Position numbers and translations under genes: made by a program. Below, in pieces: positions 8,073-16,368 of a stretch of 64,000 bases of DNA. The stretch lies in NCBI GenBank assembly GCA_018819135.1, contig JAHJQK010000005.1:19292-83291 (forward strand), read 5' to 3'. The notes beneath the pieces were generated by a model, which saw nothing but the letters and a program-made list of their open reading frames with translations, was not told where the DNA came from and searched no databases. The first letter of the stretch is position 1. Each line of letters starts with the position of its first letter. This DNA comes from Pseudomonadota bacterium (GTDB lineage: Bacteria; Desulfobacterota; SM23-61).

Positions 8073-8783
8073 TTATGGCGCCGGTACGGTGGTGATGACT
8101 GTTTTGATTTTTTCTTTTTTCTCGAACATAAGGGCAAATTGTCGCGCATCCTGCAGGGTCGGAAAGTGCCCCACTCGCACCCGGTACCACATCCCCTTGG
8201 CCGCAGCACTCCCCGTAATCTGGTAAGCAGGATATCCTTTGCTCTGCAATTGATTCACCAACTGGGTGGCTTCTGCGGCGTTATTAAAAGCACCAACCTG
8301 CAATGTAAAGCGGGCCTTGACCGGAGCTGATTTGGCTCCGTGAGCAGGAGAGGCTATCTCTTTGGCGGGGTCTAATAACTTTTTTTCTCCAACTGTTGGT
8401 TGCGCTAGGGGCGTTGGCCTGCCTTTTTCTTCCCGTTTATCCGGCGCCTCAGAGGTCAAAGATTTTGCTTCTTTGTTCGCCGGAGAATTTTCCCTTGTAA
8501 ACCCAGCCTGATTAAAAGCATCTTTTTTTTCTTCTTTTTTCTTTCCCAGCTTACTCGCCGGTGACGATTTTCCGCTGGATTGAAGATCGTTGATTGCTTT
8601 TCCCACCTGTATCCCGGAAACGAAAGCCACCAAGGCTAAAAGGAAGGTCCCGGCAATAATAAAGACCCATTTTTTGCCTCCTTCTTTTACCGGATAAGGA
8701 TAAAATCTTACCCCCTCGGGGTAAGTCCGACCCCGGCGCCTGGCCGCTGCTTTTTTCGACCTGGCTATCTCCGCTCCCTTCAC
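8073..8783 (-). CDS. SPOR-domain membrane protein
   Basis: A single-pass inner-membrane protein with a short basic cytoplasmic N-terminus, one membrane segment (WVFIIAGTFLLALVAFVSG) and a Lys/Ser/Pro-rich linker. The C-terminal SPOR domain (FTLQVGAFNNAAEATQLVNQ...YRVRVGHFPTLQDA) binds denuded glycan at septa. Start: I choose GTG at 8783, preceded by GGAG, whose bases overlap the argS stop (ATGTGA). A longer frame from 8822 would overlap argS by 43 bases and has no ribosome site. It is translationally coupled to argS and sits just upstream of ftsEX, which supports a division role. Confidence 0.88.
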   Translation of the reverse strand: MKGAEIARSKKAAARRRGRTYPEGVRFYPYPVKEGGKKWVFIIAGTFLLALVAFVSGIQVGKAINDLQSSGKSSPASKLGKKKEEKKDAFNQAGFTRENSPANKEAKSLTSEAPDKREEKGRPTPLAQPTVGEKKLLDPAKEIASPAHGAKSAPVKARFTLQVGAFNNAAEATQLVNQLQSKGYPAYQITGSAAAKGMWYRVRVGHFPTLQDARQFALMFEKKEKIKTVITTVPAP

Positions 8784-10492
8784 ATGCGCTCCAGTGCTTC
8801 TATTCCCAGGATACGCAAACAAATAGCCAGGACTCTTTTTACTCCCTGAGTTAAAAGCACGCGTGCCTGGGTGGCCCTTTTTTCTTCCCCCAGAACACGA
8901 TGCCTGGCTAAAAAACCATTGAACGTCATGGCTAACTCCAGCATATAAACAGCAATCAATGAAGGTTCATATTCTTCGGCAGCCCGCCTGAGGACTTCTG
9001 GAAGCTCTCCGAGGCGTTTGATCAAATCAAATTCTTCATCGCAGGCGAGAACGCCATAGTCGACCGTTACAGTCACTTCTCCGGGGTATTTTCTCATGAT
9101 CCCACAGCAGCGTACATGAGCATTCTGGCAATACGGGCCGGTGGCACCTTCAAAGCCCAGAATTCGCTCCCAGTCGAACTCCACGTCTTTGGTCCGTTTC
9201 GTTCTTAGGTCGTTAAAGATGATGGCCCCCAGGCCTACAGCCCGGGCGATATTTTTTCTCTCTTCTGCAGCAATCTTCCCGATACGCGCTTCTTTGTCTT
9301 CCCCCCGCTCTTCGATCACCCTTTCTGCTCGTTGAACAGCTTCATCAACGACATCTTGCAAAAAAACTACTTCTCCCCTGCGGGTGCTCATCCCCAGGAC
9401 ATGTCCAAAATCCACATGGACCAACCGTTTACTCCACTCATAGCCCATGAGATCCAAAACTTTGAACAACTGTTGAAAATGGAGCTTTTGGGGAACGCCC
9501 ACGACATAGATCATCTTGGCGAAATTCCATTTCTGGAATCGATATTCGGCCGCCGCTATGTCCCGGGTAAGGTAAAGGGTGGCTTCATCTTTTTTTAGAA
9601 TAAGGGCCGGAGGCATTTGGTAGGTCTCCAGGGGAACAATCCAGGCCCCCTGGCTTTCTTCCAGGAGCCCAGCCCCACGCATCCGATCGATTAATGCGGG
9701 AAGCCTGTCCTGATAAAAGCTTTCCCCTTCGTAAGAATCAAAAGTGATGCCCAGCAAGCTGTAAAGGCGTTTAAATTCTTCGACGCTGATCGCACGGAAT
9801 CGACCCCAAAGGGCACGAGCTTCAGAGTTTCCCTCTTCCAGTTTTTTAAACCAGGCTCTCGCCTCTTCGTGTAGAGCTTCATCGTCTTCACTCTCATGGT
9901 GAAACCGGCTGTATACTTCTAACAGATGTTTCAGGGGCTGGGTTTCCAACTGGTCCAAGTTCCCCCATCGTTTGAAGGCTGTAATCACCTCTCCAAACTG
10001 TTTTCCCCAATCACCTAAGTGGTTAAGTCGGAGTACTTGATAACCCCGTCGTTCAAAAATCTGACAAAGAGCATTGCCCATGATGGTAGAACGGAGGTGG
10101 CCGACATGAAAAGGTTTGGCAATATTCGGAGAAGAGAATTCGATTAAAACTCTTTTTCCCTCCCCTTCCGAACTTTGACCGTAGCTGGTATCCTTAAAAA
10201 AAATTCTTTTCAGAACAACCTCCGCCCAGGCCTCCCGCTGGATGCGGAAATTGACGTAAGCTCCTGCAGCGGTACAATCGCTCAACAGCCCGACCGGCTT
10301 GAACTTCATAGCCACTTCCCGGGCCAAATTCTGAGGAGGCCTCCTCAGAGTCTTTGCCAATAGGAAGCAGGGAAAGGCGTAATCGCCCCATTGGGAGTCT
10401 CGAGGAACCTCGACCCATCGATGCAATTCCTCAGGGGCTAGGCCTGTTTCCCGGGAGATGAAATCAGCTATGGCTTGGATCACTTCGTTCAT
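8780..10492 (-). CDS. argS: Arginyl-tRNA synthetase
   Basis: A class I synthetase of 570 residues, normal for the family, that charges tRNA-Arg. An N-terminal Add1 domain is followed by the catalytic signature SPNIAKPFHVGHLRS (HVGH as the HIGH motif, about residue 125-140). There is no canonical KMSKS; the equivalent region reads LGMSTRRGEVV, as is normal for ArgRS. The C-terminal DALR anticodon-binding domain ends ...LGIEALERM. Its stop overlaps the SPOR gene start. Confidence 0.96.
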   Translation of the reverse strand: MNEVIQAIADFISRETGLAPEELHRWVEVPRDSQWGDYAFPCFLLAKTLRRPPQNLAREVAMKFKPVGLLSDCTAAGAYVNFRIQREAWAEVVLKRIFFKDTSYGQSSEGEGKRVLIEFSSPNIAKPFHVGHLRSTIMGNALCQIFERRGYQVLRLNHLGDWGKQFGEVITAFKRWGNLDQLETQPLKHLLEVYSRFHHESEDDEALHEEARAWFKKLEEGNSEARALWGRFRAISVEEFKRLYSLLGITFDSYEGESFYQDRLPALIDRMRGAGLLEESQGAWIVPLETYQMPPALILKKDEATLYLTRDIAAAEYRFQKWNFAKMIYVVGVPQKLHFQQLFKVLDLMGYEWSKRLVHVDFGHVLGMSTRRGEVVFLQDVVDEAVQRAERVIEERGEDKEARIGKIAAEERKNIARAVGLGAIIFNDLRTKRTKDVEFDWERILGFEGATGPYCQNAHVRCCGIMRKYPGEVTVTVDYGVLACDEEFDLIKRLGELPEVLRRAAEEYEPSLIAVYMLELAMTFNGFLARHRVLGEEKRATQARVLLTQGVKRVLAICLRILGIEALERM

Positions 10493-10509
10493 GAGTTCCT
10501 TTAAAACTT

Positions 10510-10575
10510 TTCATCTTTTTATTTTTCTACATTCTTATTTTTAATGCTCTGCGTTCTCTGTGGCTAAAAACCGCT
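10510..10575. repeat. Partial copy of repeat family B
   Basis: One arm (CTCTGCGTTCTCTGTGGC), preceded by an A/T-rich stretch, lies between the amidohydrolase stop and the argS start. The second arm is not recognisable. Confidence 0.45.
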
Positions 10576-10576
10576 T

Positions 10577-11395
10577 TCAACTAGCCAAAAGCTCCCCATA
10601 AATCTCTGGCCGCCGGTCCCGCAAGAAGGTCCACACCCGTCGAGTCCTTTCGATCTCCATGAGATCGATATCGGCCATAACCACTCCTTCTTGGCCGCCG
10701 CTGGGCTGGTCTACCAATTCTCCCTCGGGAGTGGCACAGAAACTTTTTCCGTAAAAAACTTGTTTGGCCTCTTTTCCTACTCGGTTCACCCGCAAGATAT
10801 AAACCCCGCTGGTGGCGGCATTGGCACAGATCACTTTTTCCCATTTTTCCTGAGAGGCGAAAGCAGCCGCCGTGGGAGAGAAAATTATCTGGGCCCCTTT
10901 CAAGGCTAAAATTCGCGCTCCTTCCGGGAAAAAATTATCCCAACAGATTTGTACTCCCACCCGTCCGTAGCGCGTGGTTAGGACAGGAAAACCCAGGTCC
11001 CCGGGATGGAAATAAGCCTTTTCTTCCCATAAAGGAATTTGCGGAATATGGATCTTACGATATTTTCCCAAAATTTCTCCATCGGCGTCGATCACTACAG
11101 CCGTGTTGAAATAAAGACCCCGCGGGTCTTTCTCGAAAAAAGGCACAATGATGACCACCTGTGACTTCCGAGCCACTTGTTGCAGGGTCGCCGTTGTTGG
11201 GCCTGGCACTTCTTCTGCTAACTGAAAATTCTCCGGCTTGATGTCCATCGGAAACCAGTGCGTGATGAAAAGCTCCTGGAAGCAAATAATTTTCGCTCCC
11301 TTTTCAGTGGCGATTTTGGCCAATAAATGAGCTTTTTCCAGGTTCCTTGCTTTATCTGGGGAACAGTTCATTTGAATGCCGGCGATTTTTAACAT
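10577..11395 (-). CDS. Carbon-nitrogen hydrolase (N-carbamoylputrescine amidase-like)
   Basis: A 272-residue nitrilase-superfamily amidase. The Glu-Lys-Cys triad is visible: Glu41 in FQELF, Lys114 in KYRKIHIP and Cys151 in QICWDN. The closest architecture I recognise is the AguB/beta-ureidopropionase branch, which hydrolyses N-carbamoyl amides to amine, CO2 and ammonia. No agmatine deiminase gene is adjacent, so the substrate is open. It stands alone on the minus strand, bounded on both sides by intergenic repeats. Confidence 0.88.
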   Translation of the reverse strand: MLKIAGIQMNCSPDKARNLEKAHLLAKIATEKGAKIICFQELFITHWFPMDIKPENFQLAEEVPGPTTATLQQVARKSQVVIIVPFFEKDPRGLYFNTAVVIDADGEILGKYRKIHIPQIPLWEEKAYFHPGDLGFPVLTTRYGRVGVQICWDNFFPEGARILALKGAQIIFSPTAAAFASQEKWEKVICANAATSGVYILRVNRVGKEAKQVFYGKSFCATPEGELVDQPSGGQEGVVMADIDLMEIERTRRVWTFLRDRRPEIYGELLAS

Positions 11396-11470
11396 GATTG
11401 TTCAACTCCTCAGTTTTGTTAAAGTTTAGCCCCTTTCTCCCCATGGGTCAAGGAAGAAAAGGTCCACTTG

Positions 11471-11822
11471 GCCACAAAGGCCACAGAGAACGTAGAGGAA
11501 AAAAGCCCAATCTGACATTTCTGACATTGATGATCGCGTAAAAAATCATAAAAGCCGTCACCCCTGCGAAAGCTTGTCCTCGCGAAAGCGGGGAGCAGGA
11601 GTCCAGACGCCGTCCCTGCGAAAGCAGGGAACCAGAAATATATGAATCTGGATTCCTGTTTTCACAGGAAACCCTGGATTCTCGCTTTCGCGGGAATGCC
11701 GAAAATGGGAGGAAAAGGACTTTTAAAGAATTCATCAAAATTTATCAATACCAAAATTTTTGTATTTGGCATTTTGTTTTTCAATTTTCGTCTCTTTGTT
11801 CTCTGCGCCCTCCGTGGAGATG
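11471..11822. repeat. Composite repeat: family B arms enclosing family C
   Basis: The outer arms are GGCCACAGAGAACGTAGAGG and its rough inverse TCTCTGCGCCCTCCGTGGAG (family B type). Inside (about 11556-11700) are several CGCGAAAGCGGGGA / TTTCGCGGGAATGCC units of family C, which also occur at 61009-61079. No gene lies in 11396-11825; short frames here cross the repeats and are not credible. Confidence 0.65.
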
Positions 11823-11825
11823 AAT

Positions 11826-11862
11826 TTAAAAAAAGACCCCGGAGGAACTGTCCCCCGGGGTC
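11826..11862 (-). terminator. Rho-independent terminator of the cold-shock gene
   Basis: On the minus strand the arms GACCCCGGGGGA and TCCTCCGGGGTC pair around a short loop, with seven T residues immediately after. It lies 42 bases past the cold-shock stop. Confidence 0.85.
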
Positions 11863-11903
11863 ACATGCGGGTCCTTCGCTATATGATATCTTATATCTGG
11901 GAA

Positions 11904-12107
11904 TTACACCTTCACTACTTGCGTCGCTTGAGGCCCTTTGGCGCCTTCTGTTATCTCAAATTCTACCTTCTGGCCCTCGGCCAAGGACTTGAACCCATCT
12001 CCCTGAATGGCTGTATAATGAACAAAGATATCCCTTCCACCTTCCTGTTCAATAAAGCCATACCCCTTGCTATCATTGAACCACTTCACCCGACCGATCA
12101 ACTTCAT
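11904..12107 (-). CDS. Cold-shock family RNA chaperone
   Basis: A 67-residue single cold-shock domain protein that binds single-stranded RNA and DNA. RNP1 is KGYGFIEQ (about residue 14-21) and RNP2 is DIFVHYTAI. Start: the open frame is longer, but ATG at 12107 is preceded by AAGGAGGCG and gives the normal family length. It has its own promoter-like sequence and terminator, so it is monocistronic. A leader of about 75 bases precedes it, as is common where leader folding controls cold induction. Confidence 0.93.
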   Translation of the reverse strand: MKLIGRVKWFNDSKGYGFIEQEGGRDIFVHYTAIQGDGFKSLAEGQKVEFEITEGAKGPQATQVVKV

Positions 12108-12189
12108 TAAACGCCTCCTTTTTCTTGCCCGAACCGGTGACCCGCAAACCGGTCCGCTACCGCCGATATCGCTCGGCCTATCCGCCGTG

Positions 12190-12219
12190 CCCATACCATA
12201 ATTCCTTAAATTCTGTCAA
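12190..12219 (-). promoter_or_regulatory. Putative sigma70 promoter of the cold-shock gene
   Basis: Minus strand: TTGACA (12219-12214), an 18-base spacer, then TATGGG (12195-12190). It is placed about 80 bases upstream of the ATG. Confidence 0.5.
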
Positions 12220-12248
12220 GAATTATTTTTAATAATTTTAATAATTAG

Positions 12249-13307
12249 TTACCCTCCAAGTTCTGGGTATTTTCCCCCCAGCTGCCCACAAGCGGCCATT
12301 ATGTCTGCCCCCTTGCTCAACCTTACCATGGTTGTAAAACGGTGCGCCATAAGCACTGCCCGGAACTTTTGCAGGGCATCATCATCAGGCCGCTTAAAGG
12401 GGCTTTGAGGGTGCTCGTTAAAAGGAAGCAGATTCACTTTGGCTTGAATCCCTTGCAATAATTGGGCTAAACGATGGGCATCTTCCTCCGAATCATTCAC
12501 CCCCCTTATCAGAACATATTCGAAAGTAATCTTTTCCCGGTGGGCTAAAGGAATTCTTCGGCACGCGGCCAGCAAATCTTTTAAAGGATACTTGCGGTTG
12601 ATGGGCATCAATTGGCTGCGCTGCCCATGGGTCGAAGCATTCAGGGAAATTGCTAATTTGACAAAGTGCCGCCGGGAACAAAGCTCTTCCATCTCCGGAA
12701 TGATTCCGGCCGTGGAAAGGGTAACCCGGCGGTGAGAAAATTGAAGCCCGCGGGGAGACCGGATAATTTCCAGCGCTCGCATTACATTCTGAAAGTTATT
12801 CAGCGGCTCCCCCATTCCCATGAGGACAAGGTTGGTAAGTTTCTCCTCCGGGGAGAGCGTGGCCTGAACTCCGATCACCTGATCGATGATCTCAGCGGAT
12901 GAGAGGTTGCGGGCCAACCCCCGGCTTCCGGTGAGGCAAAATTTGCACCCCAGAGCGCACCCGGCCTGGGTAGAAAGGCAAAGCGTAAAGTGGTCTTTTT
13001 CGGGCAGGAGGACGCTTTCAATCGTTTCGCCATCAGCCAGAAGAAAGCGGTATTTTCTGGTTCGATCCGGAGAAACCTTTACCTCCAGATTTTCCAAGAA
13101 ACTGATCCAGGCACTTTCTTCCAATTTTTGGCGAAATTTTTTGGCTAAGTCAGTCATCTCCCCAAAGGTTCGTGCGCGACGCACGTATAGCCATCGAGCC
13201 AATTGCTCGGCCCGAAAAGGTTTTTCGCCCAGGGAGAGCACAAAAGATTCTAATTCGGCAAGTGACAAATTTTTCAGATTCACTCGGGTGTTTTGTTCTC
13301 GCATCAT
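12249..13307 (-). CDS. rlmN: 23S rRNA (adenine2503-C2)/tRNA methyltransferase, radical SAM
   Basis: A radical SAM enzyme that methylates A2503 of 23S rRNA and A37 of some tRNAs. The cluster-binding CALGCKFC (C-x3-C-x2-C) is present. GMGEPLNN and the C-terminal catalytic cysteine in IMAACGQL follow the RlmN pattern. Start: ATG at 13307 overlaps the TGA of the upstream flavoprotein gene (TGATG), giving 352 residues, normal for the family. The further upstream frame lies inside that gene. A second ATG directly follows. The two genes are likely translationally coupled. Confidence 0.95.
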   Translation of the reverse strand: MMREQNTRVNLKNLSLAELESFVLSLGEKPFRAEQLARWLYVRRARTFGEMTDLAKKFRQKLEESAWISFLENLEVKVSPDRTRKYRFLLADGETIESVLLPEKDHFTLCLSTQAGCALGCKFCLTGSRGLARNLSSAEIIDQVIGVQATLSPEEKLTNLVLMGMGEPLNNFQNVMRALEIIRSPRGLQFSHRRVTLSTAGIIPEMEELCSRRHFVKLAISLNASTHGQRSQLMPINRKYPLKDLLAACRRIPLAHREKITFEYVLIRGVNDSEEDAHRLAQLLQGIQAKVNLLPFNEHPQSPFKRPDDDALQKFRAVLMAHRFTTMVRLSKGADIMAACGQLGGKYPELGG

Positions 13308-14545
13308 CAAATGGCCGCGGCCTCGCCGGCAACCCATCCCGTGCTGAACGCCGCCTGCAAGTTATACCCACCTGTTTTGCCGTCCACGTCCATGATCTCT
13401 CCGCAAAAGTAAAGACCCGGAATGATCTTCGATTCCATCGTTGAGGGATGGATCTCGGGCACAGAAACGCCGCCGGCCGTGATGATGGCTTCCTCAAGAG
13501 GCCGGGGACCCTTAATCGTCAGCCGCCAGTCCTTAAGCAAATGTAAAAGGCGCTTCCTGTCACCTGAACGCACCTCATTCCCCTTTATCGCCAGAGAGAT
13601 CCCGGCTCTTTGGATGAAAACGGGGATAAACCGTCTGGGTAAAAGGTTGGGCAGGATATTGAGGATTTGTTTCCGGCTATGCTTTTGAAATTCGCGGACT
13701 AACCGGGCTTCCACCTGCTCGGGGGATAAAGCCGGTTTAAAATCGATGGATAAATCCACTCTGGCACTGGATAGCTTATCTACCGCCAATCCGCTCAGGG
13801 TAAGAATGATTGGGCCCGATACGCCAAAATGAGTGAAAAGCATCTCACCAAATTCTTCTCCGGCTTTCCGGCCATCAGAGAGCAACGTAACCTTCACATT
13901 CTTCAATCCCAACCCTTGAAGGTCACGGACATAAGGTTCTTCAATCTCCAACGGAACCAGGGCGGGCCGAATCCGCTGGATGGTATGCCCAAGTTTTTCC
14001 GCCATTCCGAACCCGTCGCCGGAGGATCCAGTCTGGGGGTAAGACGCACCTCCGGTAGCCAGAATGACTTTGGCTGTCTTGAATATTCCTGCATCGGTCC
14101 GTACTCCGGTAATGCGGCTCTCATCAGTCAGAATTTCTTGCACCGGTGAATGAATCTGGACTGCGGCCCCCTGGGAATTGACGTAACCGCGCAGGACCCG
14201 GACCACATCCTGCGCCCGGCTGGAAGCTGGAAAGATCCGCCTTCCTCTCTCCTCAATCACTGGCAGGCCACGGGAAGTAAAAAAGGATATTAAATCATCG
14301 TTGAAGAAGCGAGAAAAAACATTGTGCAGGAATTTTCCATTGTGCCGATAGCTTTCGATAAAGGTTGGCAGGTCCCCGCCGTTGGTCAAGTTGCAACGGC
14401 CCTTGCCGGTCAAGGTCAGTTTGACTCCCACCCGGCCCATTTTTTCCAGGAGAAGAACCCTGGCCCCCAGCTCTGCGGCCCGCCCGGCAGCCATCAGACC
14501 CGAGGCCCCTCCTCCGATTACGATTACATCCGGCTTCAAATTCAA
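13307..14545 (-). CDS. HI0933/BaiN-family flavoprotein (NAD(P)/FAD-dependent oxidoreductase)
   Basis: A 412-residue flavoprotein with N-terminal FAD motif VIGGGASGLMAAGRAAELG and C-terminal PGLYFCGEIMDVDGKTGGYN, both hallmarks of the HI0933 (YhiN/BaiN) family. The physiological substrate of most members is unknown; one clostridial relative acts in bile-acid dehydroxylation. It precedes rlmN with a TGATG overlap. Its ATG lies just inside a repeat-rich gap after ndk. Confidence 0.88.
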   Translation of the reverse strand: MNLKPDVIVIGGGASGLMAAGRAAELGARVLLLEKMGRVGVKLTLTGKGRCNLTNGGDLPTFIESYRHNGKFLHNVFSRFFNDDLISFFTSRGLPVIEERGRRIFPASSRAQDVVRVLRGYVNSQGAAVQIHSPVQEILTDESRITGVRTDAGIFKTAKVILATGGASYPQTGSSGDGFGMAEKLGHTIQRIRPALVPLEIEEPYVRDLQGLGLKNVKVTLLSDGRKAGEEFGEMLFTHFGVSGPIILTLSGLAVDKLSSARVDLSIDFKPALSPEQVEARLVREFQKHSRKQILNILPNLLPRRFIPVFIQRAGISLAIKGNEVRSGDRKRLLHLLKDWRLTIKGPRPLEEAIITAGGVSVPEIHPSTMESKIIPGLYFCGEIMDVDGKTGGYNLQAAFSTGWVAGEAAAI

Positions 14546-14552
14546 GAACCTT

Positions 14553-14806
14553 CACCGCAGAGATCGCTGAGAACGCAGAGGAGAAAACAAATTAACGGAA
14601 AAAATTGAAAAATTTAATAGGACGCGGATTTACGCAGATAACCGCAGATAATTATTTTCTTTTTAGTTTATCCTGATAATCTGTGTATATCCGTGTCCAA
14701 AAAGGAATTTTCTATACAATTAAATTATGGCATTAAATTTTTTATTTTTGCTTTTTAGCTTTTGGATTGATTTTTTTCTCGGCGGTCTCTGCGCTCTCTG
14801 TGGTGA
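14553..14806. repeat. Family B foldback repeat enclosing a family A copy
   Basis: The arms are CACCGCAGAGATCGCTGAGA at the left and TCTCTGCGCTCTCTGTGGTG at the right, about 250 bases apart. The family A element at 14620-14726 sits between them, so an A element appears nested in a B element. No gene is present. Confidence 0.65.
14620..14726. repeat. Dispersed foldback repeat, family A, copy 3
   Basis: It opens GGACGCGGATTTACGCAGAT, closes ATCTGTGTATATCCGTGTCC, and has the tail GAATTTTCTATACAATTAAA. Same orientation as copies 1 and 2. Confidence 0.75.
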
Positions 14807-14815
14807 AAAGTATTT

Positions 14816-15232
14816 TTACCCGCAAATCTCCAGGGCGTTGAAAAAATATCCTATCTCAAAAGCCGCTGTCTCCGGCGCGTCCGAGCCGTGGACAATGTTC
14901 CGCTCGATGCTGGAGGCAAACTCGCGGCGAATCGTTCCGGGCGCGGCATCCTTGGGGTTGGTCGCCCCCATCAACTCCCGGTTTTTGGTGATGGCCTTAG
15001 GCCCTTCCAGAACCATCACCACGCAGGGCCCCGAAGACATGAAATCCGTCACGCTGTCAAAAAAATTCTTGCCCCGGTGAACCGCGTAGAACCATTCCGC
15101 TTCCTTCTTAGATATATAAATCATCTTCATGGCCACGATCTTGAGCCCGTTTTTTTCAAACCTCTTGATCACTTCCCCAATTAACCCCTTGGCCACTCCA
15201 TCGGGTTTGATAATCGACAATGTACGCTCCAT
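14816..15232 (-). CDS. ndk: Nucleoside diphosphate kinase
   Basis: A 138-residue enzyme that transfers phosphate between nucleoside di- and triphosphates through a phosphohistidine. [15 protein letters not shown] opens the protein. The active-site histidine is in [12 protein letters not shown] (about residue 115). Length is normal. A GGAGG precedes the ATG. It stands alone between a repeat region and a decayed region. Confidence 0.96.
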   Translation of the reverse strand: MERTLSIIKPDGVAKGLIGEVIKRFEKNGLKIVAMKMIYISKKEAEWFYAVHRGKNFFDSVTDFMSSGPCVVMVLEGPKAITKNRELMGATNPKDAAPGTIRREFASSIERNIVHGSDAPETAAFEIGYFFNALEICG

Positions 15233-15925
15233 GTTTCCTCCTGGGTAAGAAGCACTAAAGCCTCAGCTTTCAGTATTAACTTTTTTAAAAGGATATAAAG
15301 ACCTTCGGCTGACAGCTGAATGCTGATGGCTATTAACAAACTGTGAGTATGTGATGATTTTTATCATGGAAGTGATCGTAACGCAAGGGAAAATGGCTCC
15401 CGCCGAAGGTGACCCAAAGTGGCAATCTTTGGCACCAATTAATATCTTCCTTCTGCAGGCGGCTCTCCTGCCTTGCCTTCTAAATAATTGTAGCCGGCTT
15501 CAACAAAACCTTTCAGTGGATATTCAACTGAAGCAAGTCTCCGGTTTCTGATCCAGATTTTAATATGACTATTTTTCATGCTGATGAAAAACAGTCATGG
15601 CCATTTTTCAGTCCCATGAAATACTGCCAACATGAAATCTTAATCCTTGTACATCCATCCTCAGCCTGCCTCCGAAAGGGTCTCGCGAAGACTGCGAACG
15701 ATCTTTTTGCAGCCATAGGGTAAAGATGAAGGGAGCCGGGCCTTTCCTTTAGGAACTTGACATGTTTGCAGAAAAGATGATAATTTCAGCTTGTTCCCAA
15801 CCGAGGAGGGAGGCCCGTGCCAGAGGCTAACTCCATATTAATCCCTTCGAATCAAATTGGGCGATACCCAGCGCGTATCCCTATAGTTACTCCGAAAAAA
15901 ATCAGATTGTCTGCAGGAAGACCCG
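15233..15925. other. Decayed intergenic region without a supported gene
   Basis: About 700 bases between ndk and the integrase remnant. It contains the family D motif at 15352-15397. A 35-codon plus-strand frame (15616-15723, beginning MKYCQHEILI) has no ribosome site and I do not recognise it. Stops are frequent in all frames. It reads as decaying accessory DNA. Confidence 0.5.
15352..15397. repeat. Family D motif, copy 1
   Basis: TGATGATTTTTATCATGGA, containing the hairpin ATGAT-TTTT-ATCAT, is followed by GCAAGGGAAAATG. The same combination recurs at 19437-19492. It could be an operator-like site or a short dispersed repeat. Confidence 0.5.
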
Positions 15926-16159
15926 TACTCGTGCCATTTCTTCGGCATGCATTTACTCGAAGATGGATATGAAATCCGGATTATACAGGATTTGCTGGGG
16001 CACAAAGACGCCATCACAACCATGGTCTAAACCCATTTGTTGAATCGGAGCGGTCAAAGGATTTGCAGTCCTGCCGACAGCAAATTGATCGAGCATGACT
16101 TCACGCAAGAAGAAATGCGTGACTTCACGATCAGAAAAGATTGGGATATATGGAAATGA
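15926..16159 (+). pseudogene. intI: Integron-integrase-like tyrosine recombinase remnant (C-terminal end)
   Basis: In one plus-strand frame the C-terminal catalytic region of an IntI/Xer-type recombinase is readable: SCH, then [26 protein letters not shown], a stop, THLLNRSG and SPAD. In intact relatives the segment is GHKDV-TTM-I-Y-THVLNRG, so the stop TAA (16028-16030) falls exactly where the catalytic tyrosine codon would be. The segment carrying the R-H-x-x-R region (TLRHS in relatives) is missing between SCH and the helix. Upstream catalytic parts are not recognisable. It is clearly non-functional, and no attC-like array is seen beside it. Confidence 0.8.
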
Positions 16160-16227
16160 ATTAGACAGGTGCAAAAAGAATCTGAGGCTTTCTGTATGGG
16201 TCCTGGGCGATTTTATGCCTCTTAAAA

Positions 16228-16368
16228 ATGGTGAGAAACCCTTGGCGAAGTTTGAACTTTAATGATTTAGGCAAAGTCTCCAGGGATGCCGACTTGAACC
16301 GTATTCTACGCGAAGTTATTCGAGAACACGCAACAGCAATCCAAGGGATAAGGAGAGCACTAAGATGA
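16228..16368 (+). CDS. Possible 46-residue protein coupled to the nucleotidyltransferase gene
   Basis: A small basic ORF (starts MVRNPWRSLNFNDLGK, ends IQGIRRALR). Its TGA overlaps the ATG of the next gene (ATGA), which suggests coupling. It has no clear ribosome site, so it may be a remnant of a longer upstream partner. Two-gene nucleotidyltransferase modules often carry a small antitoxin-like partner in this position; that role is inference only. Confidence 0.35.
   Translation: MVRNPWRSLNFNDLGKVSRDADLNRILREVIREHATAIQGIRRALR

Noticed and set aside
9400..9420. Missing KMSKS motif in ArgS considered as a defect
   Set aside because: Most arginyl-tRNA synthetases lack a canonical KMSKS; the gene is otherwise intact.
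11556..11700. Repeated CGCGAAAGCGGGA units considered as a CRISPR array
   Set aside because: Units are inverted and irregular, without constant spacers; this is a dispersed palindromic repeat family.
15616..15723. 35-codon plus-strand ORF MKYCQHEILI...
   Set aside because: No ribosome site and no recognised family, in a region of decay.
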